64,000 bases of DNA from Clostridium sp. OM02-18AC (GTDB lineage: Bacteria > Bacillota > Clostridia > Lachnospirales > Lachnospiraceae). The stretch is taken from NCBI RefSeq assembly GCF_003481825.1, contig NZ_QULW01000006.1, forward strand, positions 62,001 through 126,000. Direction: 5' to 3'. The position numbers and the translations under genes are program-made. The notes beneath the pieces are model-generated. The model did not search any database. It saw only the letters and a program-made list of their open reading frames with translations, and had not been told where the DNA came from. This document shows positions 51,310 through 59,379 of the stretch, one piece after another. Position 1 is the first letter of the stretch. The number at the start of each line of letters is the position of its first letter.

Positions 51310-51507
51310 TCACGACTCCTCCCAGAACAAGTCATCCAGTGTTCGGTTCAGTGCCCTGCAGATTGCGATGCAGAGTCGGATCGTCGGGTTATAATCGCCC
51401 TTTTCGATGGCGTTGATGGTCTGCCGCGACACACCGACGAGATCTGCCAGCTGCTGCTGTGACAGGTCCAGCGCCGCCCGTGCCGATTTCATCTTCAGGT
51501 TCTTCAT
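51310..51507 (-). CDS. XRE family HTH regulator (YozG/Cro-C1 small type)
   Basis: 65 residues from the ATG at 51507, preceded by GGGAGG; nine more in-frame codons upstream are unlikely. HTH: L-S-Q-Q-Q-L-A-D-L-V-G-V-S-R-Q-T-I-N-A-I-E-K-G-D-Y-N-P, ending in L-D-D-L-F-W, the usual small Cro/C1 regulator of Firmicutes. It is paired with the membrane protein upstream, an arrangement common for these regulators. Confidence 0.9.
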   Translation of the reverse strand: MKNLKMKSARAALDLSQQQLADLVGVSRQTINAIEKGDYNPTIRLCIAICRALNRTLDDLFWEES

Positions 51508-51508
51508 T

Positions 51509-51622
51509 TCAGCAGACCTCCCACCGATCGACACCGTTTTTCGCGAATTTCATCTTCCCGTTTTCCATCCCACCGGGTCTCTCTCGCATATCGATATAGA
51601 ATTTCATCATCCGGTTTTTCAT
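51509..51622 (-). CDS. 37-codon ORF between membrane protein and XRE genes
   Basis: The ATG (51622-51620) overlaps the stop of the membrane-protein gene, and its stop is one base before the XRE ATG. GGGAGG lies upstream. The sequence is basic and holds a degenerate repeat of its own start region (ATG-GAA-AAC at 51568), so it may be a coupling peptide or duplicated start region rather than a functional protein. Confidence 0.45.
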   Translation of the reverse strand: MKNRMMKFYIDMRERPGGMENGKMKFAKNGVDRWEVC

Positions 51623-52140
51623 TCCGCCGAACCTCCCCGTTTATCCACCCACGCTTTCAGCAGCAGGTTCACGATGATCAGCGCGAAGAACGCGAAGATC
51701 AGCAGATAGATGCCGCCATCCCAGGTGAGGACGCCATCGACGATCACGTCGCCAGCATTGGCATGTCCCCGGAAACCCAGGTACTGCATCACCATCACCG
51801 CCACCATGAGCACGATCGCGGCGTTCGAGCCCGACGTCTGCCGGATACCCCAGTACGCATCCTGCCAGATATCATAGAGGATGACCACCAGACATCCCAC
51901 CATAAGGCAGGCCATCATGAGGAGTGAAAACTCGATCGGCAGTGCACCCACGCACTCCTCCCACAGCACCGCTGCCGCAAGCAGTGCGGCCAATGTCAAA
52001 AAGCCGTAGCGAAATGCCCTCCCGCGGATCAGCTCCTGCCGCTCATCATAGTCACTGTAGTCCTTATCCTTCTTAAACATAATGATCTTAAATACCTGAA
52101 CCGCGATAAATGCAGCCGTAAATGCGAAAATATCTGACAT
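51619..52140 (-). CDS. Uncharacterised membrane protein paired with XRE regulator
   Basis: 173 residues from the ATG at 52140 (GAAGGAGG upstream). Four to five hydrophobic helices follow a cytosolic D-E-R-Q-E-L-I-R-G-R-A-F motif near residue 32, which is typical of small membrane proteins (DUF2178/DUF3796-like) encoded with Cro/C1 regulators. Function unknown. First gene of a three-ORF coupled unit. Confidence 0.75.
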   Translation of the reverse strand: MSDIFAFTAAFIAVQVFKIIMFKKDKDYSDYDERQELIRGRAFRYGFLTLAALLAAAVLWEECVGALPIEFSLLMMACLMVGCLVVILYDIWQDAYWGIRQTSGSNAAIVLMVAVMVMQYLGFRGHANAGDVIVDGVLTWDGGIYLLIFAFFALIIVNLLLKAWVDKRGGSAE

Positions 52141-52256
52141 ATACACCGACCTCCTTCCAACAATATGTAAACTATATCTTACATCTACAGTATATATCAG
52201 AGGCGTCATTATGTCAAGAATACTTTACATTTTCGAAGCACCTCAATACAAGCCAC

Positions 52257-52306
52257 AAAAAAGCTGCCCCGGCACATGCAGATGCACAGGCCAGAAACAG
52301 CTTTTC
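52257..52306 (-). terminator. Terminator of mgtE
   Basis: The minus strand reads AAAAGCTG...CAGCTTTTTT with a further GTGCAT/ATGTGC inner stem. Confidence 0.8.
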
Positions 52307-52319
52307 AAGTCTTATTCTT

Positions 52320-53741
52320 TTAATCCGCTAAATGCAGCATCTCGATCAAAAAGATCCAGGTGAGACCATAATAGGAAATAACCGCTACCAGGTCATTCAC
52401 GGTGGTGATAAGCGGACCGGACGCTACCGCCGGGTCTACGCCGAATTTCTTAAACAGGATCGGGATCACGGTACCGGAAACACTGGAGATCATCATGGCC
52501 AGAAGCAGGGCCACGCCGATGCAGGCAGAGACCGCAAATCCAAAGCCCGGTGTCATGCCCTTTGCGAAAACTATATAAAGTCCGATAAATACAAAGGAAA
52601 GAACGCCAAGGATCAGTCCGTTGCACATGCCGACTCTCGCTTCCTTAAATACCAGGCCAAGTTTCTGCTTGCCATCCAGGTTCTCATCCATCAGCACACG
52701 GATGGTGACAGCCAGGGACTGGGTGCCGACGTTTCCGGCCATGTCCAGAATCAGGGACTGGAAGCAGATCACAATGGTCAGCTGCGCTACCACACCCTCA
52801 AACAGACCAACCACACTGGAAACCACAAGACCAAGGCCAAGTAAAATGATCAGCCACGGAAGACGCTTGTGCACGCTCTGGCGGATCGGCTCGTTTAATT
52901 CCTCCTCAGAAGCAAGACCTGCTAACTTTGCGTAGTCATCGCCCATCTCATCATCGACAACCTGAACGATGTCCTGCGCAGTGATGACACCGAGGATCTT
53001 GTTGTTCTCATCCAGTACCGGGATGGAATCCTCGGAGTAGTCCTTCATGCGCTCGATACAGTCTTCGATCATCTCACGGGCATACACATATGGGTAAGAC
53101 TCCATGATGATATCATCCAGGCTGCTGCCCTCTCGGGCAATGATCAAATCCTTTAAGTCGATCGCACCGCAGAACGTGTGCTGGTCATCGGTTACATATA
53201 AGGTAGAAATATTATCGTTTTCTGCCGCCTGTGCAACCAGCTCCCGCATCGCTTCACGGACACTGATTCCAGCTTTGATCTCAATAAAATTCATGCTCAT
53301 GCGGCTTCCGATCTCATCTTCATCGAAAGACTCCAGCATGGCAATGTCGCGCTTGGATTCATTGTCAATCAGGTCAATGAGCATATTGCGCTCCGGCTTT
53401 GCCAGGCGCTTAAGCAGCGCTGCTGCCTGATCAACTTCCATGCAGGAAAGAACCTCAACCTTCTTTCTTGCATTCAGTTCCTCAAAATAAATTTCTGCGT
53501 TATCCAGATATTCAAAAATATCAGAAAGCTGTTCCGCGTCTAAAATGCGGTATAAACGCTCTCTCTCATCTCTTGTCAGCACCTCGAAAGAGGATGCGAT
53601 ATCATTCTCATGGTAGTCGGAAATCCGGTCCTTTAATACACGCGGGGATACGTTGCTCCGCATGATCTGCTCCAGTTCCGTCTGGTAGTCACGTACCTGA
53701 ACTGCCACGTCTTTGTTCTCGTTCTCGTTCATCTTTTCCAT
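52320..53741 (-). CDS. mgtE: Magnesium transporter MgtE
   Basis: 473 residues from the ATG at 53741 (AAAGGAG upstream); a 15-codon extension is rejected. Order: N-terminal helical superhelix domain (about 20-120), two CBS domains (about 125-245; S-T-L-Y-V-T-D-D and D-S-I-P-V-L-D-E), a plug helix, and five membrane helices containing the pore motif G-N-V-G-T-Q-S near 345. The acidic N and CBS domains close the channel at high Mg2+. It is preceded by a 470-base leader. Confidence 0.95.
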   Translation of the reverse strand: MEKMNENENKDVAVQVRDYQTELEQIMRSNVSPRVLKDRISDYHENDIASSFEVLTRDERERLYRILDAEQLSDIFEYLDNAEIYFEELNARKKVEVLSCMEVDQAAALLKRLAKPERNMLIDLIDNESKRDIAMLESFDEDEIGSRMSMNFIEIKAGISVREAMRELVAQAAENDNISTLYVTDDQHTFCGAIDLKDLIIAREGSSLDDIIMESYPYVYAREMIEDCIERMKDYSEDSIPVLDENNKILGVITAQDIVQVVDDEMGDDYAKLAGLASEEELNEPIRQSVHKRLPWLIILLGLGLVVSSVVGLFEGVVAQLTIVICFQSLILDMAGNVGTQSLAVTIRVLMDENLDGKQKLGLVFKEARVGMCNGLILGVLSFVFIGLYIVFAKGMTPGFGFAVSACIGVALLLAMMISSVSGTVIPILFKKFGVDPAVASGPLITTVNDLVAVISYYGLTWIFLIEMLHLAD

Positions 53742-53940
53742 GTCTGCTCCTTTCTCCGTCTGCGAAAAAGTCTTTCTCTTTCTCACAGCGTTTTGTTCTC
53801 ACGGCTGTCATCCGTGGAACCGGAGCATTTTTGATCTGCGCAAACCTGCTGTATTTTTCCAGAAAAATTTCCTGTATTCTTCACGTTTTCTTAACAATAG
53901 ATTCAAAAAACAAGAAAGAAACAGCAGCGTGTTTCCGCAA

Positions 53941-53985
53941 ATAAAAAATGCCATTACCGGTTTCATCTGAAAACGGGCAATGGCA
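53941..53985 (-). terminator. Intrinsic terminator inside the mgtE leader
   Basis: TGCCATT..CCG (53949-53959) pairs with CGG..AATGGCA (53974-53985); the minus strand then reads TTTTTTAT. Confidence 0.8.
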
Positions 53986-54058
53986 GACACACGCAAATAC
54001 AGCCTGATCCGTGCAGTACACCTGTGATGCAGGGACTACCGATCAGACAGCTTTCCTA

Positions 54059-54172
54059 TCAAAATCTAAACTCAATTCGTGTGAGAAAACGGACAGCGGA
54101 TTCAGACAGGCTGTCGGTCTTCTTTTCTCTTCCATTGCCGCTCATTCGCTTATAACTGTCCGCGACGTCCAT
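54059..54172 (-). CDS. 37-residue leader ORF upstream of mgtE
   Basis: ATG at 54172, preceded by AAGGAGGTGAGGA, an excellent binding site. The peptide starts M-D-V-A-D-S-Y-K-R-M and ends in R-I-E-F-R-F; it is charged, without membrane segment. It sits directly after the promoter and before the leader terminator, so it is likely a regulatory leader peptide. Confidence 0.6.
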   Translation of the reverse strand: MDVADSYKRMSGNGREKKTDSLSESAVRFLTRIEFRF

Positions 54173-54216
54173 TTCCTCACCTCCTTATATATGCACGATC
54201 AATATTTTCCTATATC

Positions 54217-54245
54217 ACTATACTACAGCATTTTTTTTGCGTCAA
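54217..54245 (-). promoter_or_regulatory. Promoter of the mgtE leader
   Basis: TTGACG (54245-54240), 17-base spacer, TATAGT (54222-54217). Confidence 0.8.
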
Positions 54246-54280
54246 CCACTCAAATTTCCAAGTTGATATTTTTTCACTAG

Positions 54281-54300
54281 TCACATCACTTTTGATGTGA
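54281..54300. promoter_or_regulatory. Palindrome between mgtE leader promoter and small-peptide gene
   Basis: TCACATCA-CTTT-TGATGTGA, perfect 8-bp arms. It may be an operator or the terminator-like end of an antisense RNA. Confidence 0.4.
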
Positions 54301-54352
54301 TATATTAAATTTGTTACCGCCTCCAGACTGGTATGGAAAGGAGGTGTTCGGA

Positions 54353-54439
54353 ATGGAATATATCTTATCCTTTATTGTCACCGTTGCGGCTGGTGTAGCT
54401 TGCCACTACATCATCAAATGGTTAGACGGTGACAAGTAG
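54353..54439 (+). CDS. 28-residue membrane peptide, type I toxin-like
   Basis: ATG at 54353 with AAAGGAGG upstream. The peptide is one hydrophobic helix (Y-I-L-S-F-I-V-T-V-A-A-G-V-A, H-Y-I-I-K-W-L) with a charged end D-G-D-K. This plan, hydrophobic helix then K-W-L-D, resembles small Firmicute peptides often listed as putative type I toxins or holin-like. A strong terminator follows 54 bases downstream. No antisense antitoxin RNA is proven. Confidence 0.6.
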   Translation: MEYILSFIVTVAAGVACHYIIKWLDGDK

Positions 54440-54492
54440 CCGGTAACTATAGCCTGTGGGCTTAAGCCTTCCCACTCCAGAAAACAGGAATA

Positions 54493-54529
54493 GAAAACCC
54501 CAGAAGTATGCGAGACTTCTGGGGTTTTC
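54493..54529. terminator. Strong bidirectional terminator
   Basis: 15-bp perfect stem GAAAACCCCAGAAGT/ACTTCTGGGGTTTTC with a 7-base loop. It serves the small-peptide gene and possibly yitT on the other strand. Confidence 0.9.
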
Positions 54530-54648
54530 GTTTTGCTGTTCGCAATGGAACATCTTATCCTTTTGCCTAACGGCATTATATCATATGCGATTTTGAAAAA
54601 CAATATCCTTTTTTGAATAAGATATTTTTTTAATTCTTAATCCACTTC

Positions 54649-55485
54649 TCAGCGCGGCAGCGTAAATCCTTTTCCCAACACCTCCTGTGTGGTATCCACC
54701 AGCACAAAGCTTTCTGCATCGACATTCTGGATCAGCTGTTTGATGTGCGGCAGACGGCGGGGCGCTGCCACACAAAGGATCGCTTTCTGGTTTTGATCTG
54801 TATACCCGGTTTCGATCGGAAACAAGGTTGCACCAACATCATTTTGCAAGAGCATTTTTTTGATGGAATCGTATTTTGAGCTGATCACCCAAAGTTTTGC
54901 CTGACTGTGTCCCATCATCAGCACCTTATCCAGTACGACAGACATGATCATGATCTGGATCAAACCATACAAAATCTGGTCCATGCTGGAAAACGGAATC
55001 TGCAGTACGACTACCACAATACTGATCCCCATCATGCAAACGCCCACCGGCACTCCGAACAAACGGTTCACGATCAGCGGCGGAATGTCCAGACCGCCAG
55101 TCGAAGAATGTGCCCGCATCACCAGACCAATGCCGATTCCTGTAAGGATTCCCGCAAACACGGCACATAAAACCAGATCATCCGATAAGCCGCCTCCGCC
55201 TGATAAAACCTCCAGCGCACGAAGCATCGGCGGAAATATGACACTGGAAAGGATCGTCGTCAGTGCAAATTCCTTTCCCAGGATCCACAAGCCCAGAAAA
55301 AAGCAGATTCCATTCACAACCGCATAGGTTCCGGACACCGGCAGACCAGTCAACGCATATACCACCTTGCCGACTCCGGTTGTTCCGCCTGTGATCAGCC
55401 CGCTCCCTTCCAAAAAAGAAACGGTAGCAAAAGCAACAATCAGATTTCCGATCAGTACCATGCCTAGTTTTTTCCAATGACTCAT
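54649..55485 (-). CDS. YitT family membrane protein
   Basis: 278 residues. Five membrane helices (DUF161: G-S-G-L-I-T-G-G-T-T-G, S-S-T-G-G-L-D-I) are followed by a soluble DUF2179 domain (about 220-275). The start at 55485 suits GAGGAA better than the ATG two codons upstream. Role unknown. It starts 19 bases after the 2-hydroxycarboxylate carrier gene and is probably cotranscribed. Confidence 0.88.
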   Translation of the reverse strand: MSHWKKLGMVLIGNLIVAFATVSFLEGSGLITGGTTGVGKVVYALTGLPVSGTYAVVNGICFFLGLWILGKEFALTTILSSVIFPPMLRALEVLSGGGGLSDDLVLCAVFAGILTGIGIGLVMRAHSSTGGLDIPPLIVNRLFGVPVGVCMMGISIVVVVLQIPFSSMDQILYGLIQIMIMSVVLDKVLMMGHSQAKLWVISSKYDSIKKMLLQNDVGATLFPIETGYTDQNQKAILCVAAPRRLPHIKQLIQNVDAESFVLVDTTQEVLGKGFTLPR

Positions 55486-55504
55486 GAACATTTCCTCTTC
55501 TTTA

Positions 55505-56794
55505 TTATAAAAGCCATCCGGCCAGTAAACTCTGTATTACCAAAATGATCGCACCGCCAAGGCGGGATGAAATCTGTGCAAAAGACATCAGCTCCATTCT
55601 CTCTGCTGCGGTAAGAACATAGACATCTCCATTACCACCTGCGTTGCACATGCAAAGTCCTGCAGTGATCCCTGCTTCTACAAAGAAGAATTTCACCAGC
55701 ATTCCTGCTGCCCCTGCGCCAATGGTTGCTGCTGCTACTACGATCAGACACATCACGACATATCCCGGGGAAAGTACTGCAAACAGAGATGCCAGATCAA
55801 ACATGCAGATTCCAACACCTGCCATGATGATCACCGTAACATTGGCACGCATAAACTGATACCACTGTACCACACAATACTCCATGCGTTCCGGCAGGAT
55901 TCCGAGAATTTTTACCAGGGCTACTGCAATGATCGTAAATGCGTATGCGTGGATCATCGGAACATAGCTTGCAATGATCCGTCCGAAAATAACGAACGCT
56001 GCTGTTGCAAAACATCCAATTCCCAGATCTTCTAATCTCAATGTAAAATCATAGGTTTTTCCTGCATCTTTTTCGCTGTAGCCTTTCATCAGGGTTCCAT
56101 TTCCTGTCAGCTTCGGGAATTTCCAGCCCAGATTTTTTAAAATGATGCCGCCAAAAATCGCGAACCAGTTTCCAAGCGTCATGGCCGGAAGCATTTTGGA
56201 ATAAAATGTATCCGCTGCCTGGCCACTTGCATTGGCATAAATTTCGGACATTGGAACAGCTCCGGCGCCATTGCCGCCGCCCATGATCGGCCCAACAATA
56301 TAAAGCACTACATCACGAAAGCTGTAGCCAAAAAATCTGCCAACCAGTCCTGCTACTCCATAAGAGACCAGGATACCGCCGGCGATTGGAACAAAATACC
56401 GGCTTCCGGCCTTAATTAACATTTTCCGGTCCATGCCAAGAATACTTCCGCACAGCAGTGCTCCTACATAAAATCCGAGCACATCTGTTTTTCCATTTAT
56501 CGTATTGTTCACAATTTCAATGGCCGATTCCGGAATCAGATTCTTATAAACAAGGAATGCACAGATAAAAGGAACTGCAGCCATTCCAATTGTTTTTTGC
56601 AGGATTGATATTTTTCCTATGATAAAATATAAGAGATACCCCAGTGAAATGCAGACTGCCAGTCCTCCGATCAGGGAGTTTGGAAGCTTTTCCATATAAA
56701 CTGCAACCGCGGTGATGGCCGCAAAGATTACAAAGAGCACCATTGGCATTTTCATAATGTTCATTTTACTGTTTTCATCATACTGAATCATCAT
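55505..56794 (-). CDS. 2-hydroxycarboxylate transporter (2HCT) family protein
   Basis: 429 residues, about 11 membrane helices. The two reentrant-loop motifs are present: I-M-G-G-G-N-G-A-G-A-V-P-M-S near 170 and C-N-A-G-G-N-G-D-V-Y-V-L near 390. Members (CitS, CitP, MaeN) move citrate, malate or lactate with Na+/H+ or by exchange. The ATG is one base after the M20 stop. Co-occurrence with a peptidase suggests that a hydroxyacid released or exchanged is handled here. Confidence 0.9.
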   Translation of the reverse strand: MMIQYDENSKMNIMKMPMVLFVIFAAITAVAVYMEKLPNSLIGGLAVCISLGYLLYFIIGKISILQKTIGMAAVPFICAFLVYKNLIPESAIEIVNNTINGKTDVLGFYVGALLCGSILGMDRKMLIKAGSRYFVPIAGGILVSYGVAGLVGRFFGYSFRDVVLYIVGPIMGGGNGAGAVPMSEIYANASGQAADTFYSKMLPAMTLGNWFAIFGGIILKNLGWKFPKLTGNGTLMKGYSEKDAGKTYDFTLRLEDLGIGCFATAAFVIFGRIIASYVPMIHAYAFTIIAVALVKILGILPERMEYCVVQWYQFMRANVTVIIMAGVGICMFDLASLFAVLSPGYVVMCLIVVAAATIGAGAAGMLVKFFFVEAGITAGLCMCNAGGNGDVYVLTAAERMELMSFAQISSRLGGAIILVIQSLLAGWLL

Positions 56795-56795
56795 A

Positions 56796-58172
56796 TCATT
56801 CTTTCCCCCACTCGTACAAAAAAGCGATCATACATTTCAGTGAATTGAAATAATCTTCTATTGCCAGGTTTTCATTCGGTGCATGATGATTGGAGGCGGT
56901 GTTGCCCGGTCCTACGCCGATCACCGGCAATTCCGGCCACGCATTCCGAAATACAATCGCCGGCCCGGAACCCAACTGGGTCAGTTCCCGCATCATTGGT
57001 TTATAGTAAACAAGTTCGGAAGCCTTGTCCAAAACATCTGCTGCGGGAGTTTTTAATGATGTCTTCACCGGCCAGGTTCCCCCCAGATACTCCACTTCCA
57101 CATCTTCAAATCCGTTCTTATCCAGATGTTTTCTCAGCTGTCCGGCGATCTTATCCGGATTCTGATCAGCTACGAGATACATGGAAATTCTCGCCCACGC
57201 CGTATGCGGAACAATGCCGCGCGGTCCATTGTACAATTCCCCGGCTTCCAATCCACAAACCGATAACGTTGGCTCCAGATAAACTCTTTTTTTCAGTTCT
57301 TCGCCGGAAGCCCCAAGCACAAACTGCTTCAGCCCCAGTTTCTGTTTTTGCTTTTCTTCATCGTATGGAAACTTTTTCAGAAACTCCAGTTCTTCCTGCG
57401 TTGGCGGTATCACATCATCATAAAAGCCCTCGATCTGTACCTTTTCATCGCTGCTTTTCAGTGTGGAAAGCGCCCAGATCAGCCGCCAGGAAGCGCTCGG
57501 CACAGTCGCGCCCATCCTTCCATGTACATCGGTTGCTGCCGTCGTAACTTTCAGATTGAACGCGCAGGCTCCGCGTACACCAAACCGGCTCCACGGATTT
57601 CCCTCCTGGTCGTGCCGTCCATTTTCCCAGAAGCAGACATCTGCTTTCGTATGCTCCTGAAATTCTTCCATATGCATATTCTGATACCGCACCATAGACG
57701 GACTGGAAGTTTCTTCATCCCCCTCAAAGAAGAACTTTACATTGACCGGCAGTTCCCCGCTTACTGCAATCAGCGCTTCCACCGCCTGAATTCTGGAAAC
57801 CAAAGGTCCTTTATTATCCGATATTCCTCTGGCATACATTCTGCCGTTCTCGATTCTCACCCGGTACGGATCTCCTCCGTCCCACTTTTGCGGATCTCCC
57901 GGCTCGACCACATCGTAATGATTGTAGAAAAGAACCGTTTTATCTTTCGTTCCATTTTTCTGTGCAGCGATCATGTCATTGCCTTCTCCGCCGCCGACAC
58001 GCTTTGCAGAAACTCCGGCTCTTTCCAGACGCTTCTCGATCCATGTTCTGGTATTTTCCAATGCTTCCGCATGAGCCGCCGTGCTTGGAAAACTGCAAAT
58101 TTCGCCAAGATCCTTCAAATATTCTTCCCGATGTTCATCCACATAGGCAAACGCCCGCTCTAATACATCCAT
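56796..58172 (-). CDS. M20 family metallopeptidase (dipeptidase-like)
   Basis: 458 residues. Zinc ligands and catalysis: H-Y-D-V-V (about 85), D-N-K-G (about 119), E-G-D-E-E-T (catalytic Glu and ligand, about 150), D-V-H-G (about 215) in the dimerisation domain, and N-H-H-A-P-N-E-N near the end. It hydrolyses dipeptides or N-acyl amino acids. GGAGG precedes the ATG. First gene of a string with the 2HCT carrier and yitT, divergent from LysR. Confidence 0.9.
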   Translation of the reverse strand: MDVLERAFAYVDEHREEYLKDLGEICSFPSTAAHAEALENTRTWIEKRLERAGVSAKRVGGGEGNDMIAAQKNGTKDKTVLFYNHYDVVEPGDPQKWDGGDPYRVRIENGRMYARGISDNKGPLVSRIQAVEALIAVSGELPVNVKFFFEGDEETSSPSMVRYQNMHMEEFQEHTKADVCFWENGRHDQEGNPWSRFGVRGACAFNLKVTTAATDVHGRMGATVPSASWRLIWALSTLKSSDEKVQIEGFYDDVIPPTQEELEFLKKFPYDEEKQKQKLGLKQFVLGASGEELKKRVYLEPTLSVCGLEAGELYNGPRGIVPHTAWARISMYLVADQNPDKIAGQLRKHLDKNGFEDVEVEYLGGTWPVKTSLKTPAADVLDKASELVYYKPMMRELTQLGSGPAIVFRNAWPELPVIGVGPGNTASNHHAPNENLAIEDYFNSLKCMIAFLYEWGKE

Positions 58173-58212
58173 ATGACCTCCACAAACGTTACTGGTTATT
58201 CTTGAAAAATAT

Positions 58213-58241
58213 TTGCAAATACTTTATGGTCTCAGTATAAT
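58213..58241 (+). promoter_or_regulatory. Promoter of lysR (58322)
   Basis: TTGCAA, 17-base spacer, TATAAT. Confidence 0.65.
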
Positions 58242-58321
58242 AGTTCCAAGAAGTTATGTCCAATGAGTCATTTTTCCATTTTCCATAACATTTTGTCATG
58301 GTTATTTCAGGAGGATTTTCT

Positions 58322-59296
58322 ATGTTTGCCCATGCCTATGAATATGTCTGTGCGATTGCCGATTACCAGAATATTTCCAAAGCCGCACAGGCACTCTGCA
58401 TCACACAGCCTGCTCTCACAAAATATATCAACCGTCTGGAGAAAGACCTTTCCATCCGACTTTTTGACCGTACGGCCAATCCGGTCGTTCTCACGGAAGC
58501 CGGGGTGCGTTTCGTCCAAAAAGCAAGGCAGATCCGGCTTTTGGAAGCCGAGCTGATGGCTGACCTCAACCAGTTCACCCATTCCAGTCACGGAACCATC
58601 CGTCTCGGCATGGGGCCTGAGTTCTGCAGCACCACGCTTCCTTACCTGATCACGGCCATGAAACAACAATATCCAAATCTCAAGCTCAAATTAACGGAAG
58701 GAAACAATAAACAGCTTTTTTCTTTCCTGGAAAAAGGAGAGATTGATTTTGCGATCTTATCTTCCCAGCAGATTCCCGACAATCTGCAAAGTAAAATCAT
58801 TCAGGTTGAGCCCATTGTTCTGGCAGTCCCAACCAGCTACCCGCTCTGTCAGGGAATGGATCTGACCGCCAATTCCCCGCTAACCCCTTACTACATTTCT
58901 CCAGCCCAGGTGAAAGGAAGCGATTTTATTGTCTGCAATCCCGATGTCGGCATGGGACAAACCGCTCACGCACTCTTTGACCGCTATCACCTTTCTCCTC
59001 ACATCGTAATGGAAATACAGAGAAATGAGGCAGCACTCCGCCTCGCCTCCACCGGCATTGGTATGGTTTTCGTTCCGGTACGGACCGTGCTCCGCATCCA
59101 GCTCATCGCGCCCATGGCATATTTTTCCATTTCCAATCCGCTTCATTGCCGCAATCGCTACCTTTGCTATCAGAAAGACAATCCGCTTTCCGAGCCGGCA
59201 AACTGTTTTATTTTTCTTATCTCACAACTGTTTTCCGAAGAAAATGCCTTGCTCTCCCCGGTTTGCCAATTGCTTACACAGCCATCGGTTTCCTAG
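58322..59296 (+). CDS. LysR family transcriptional regulator
   Basis: 324 residues from the ATG at 58322; the ATG at 58298 comes before the CAGGAGG binding site and is rejected. HTH: I-S-K-A-A-Q-A-L-C-I-T-Q-P-A-L-T-K-Y, R-L-F-D-R. It is divergent from the M20/2HCT operon and probably regulates it. Confidence 0.9.
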   Translation: MFAHAYEYVCAIADYQNISKAAQALCITQPALTKYINRLEKDLSIRLFDRTANPVVLTEAGVRFVQKARQIRLLEAELMADLNQFTHSSHGTIRLGMGPEFCSTTLPYLITAMKQQYPNLKLKLTEGNNKQLFSFLEKGEIDFAILSSQQIPDNLQSKIIQVEPIVLAVPTSYPLCQGMDLTANSPLTPYYISPAQVKGSDFIVCNPDVGMGQTAHALFDRYHLSPHIVMEIQRNEAALRLASTGIGMVFVPVRTVLRIQLIAPMAYFSISNPLHCRNRYLCYQKDNPLSEPANCFIFLISQLFSEENALLSPVCQLLTQPSVS

Positions 59297-59359
59297 GTGA
59301 TTTTTTATCTGCCAAAGCTGTCGCTGACCGCTTTTCTCAGATATATAACAACGAAAAAA

Positions 59360-59379
59360 GGAGTGTCCTAAGACACTCC
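59360..59379 (-). terminator. Terminator of the RND/TolC operon
   Basis: GGAGTGTC/GACACTCC perfect 8-bp stem, with TTTTTT following on the minus strand. The stop codon of the last gene is in the loop. Confidence 0.85.

Larger units (their letters stand above)
53742..54210 (-). promoter_or_regulatory. Long mgtE leader: short ORF, stem-loop, terminator
   Basis: The transcript start is expected near 54210. In order come a 37-codon ORF (54059-54172), a 10-base stem with one mismatch (CTGTCTGATC/GATCAGGCTG, 54041-54050 / about 54000-54009), an intrinsic terminator (53941-53985) and then about 200 bases to mgtE. The arrangement fits attenuation by Mg2+. I do not find the conserved M-box (ykoK) motifs. 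Confidence 0.65.

Noticed and set aside
53941..54210. M-box (ykoK) magnesium riboswitch upstream of mgtE
   Set aside because: Position is right, but the conserved M-box core motifs were not found by eye. Kept as an unassigned leader.
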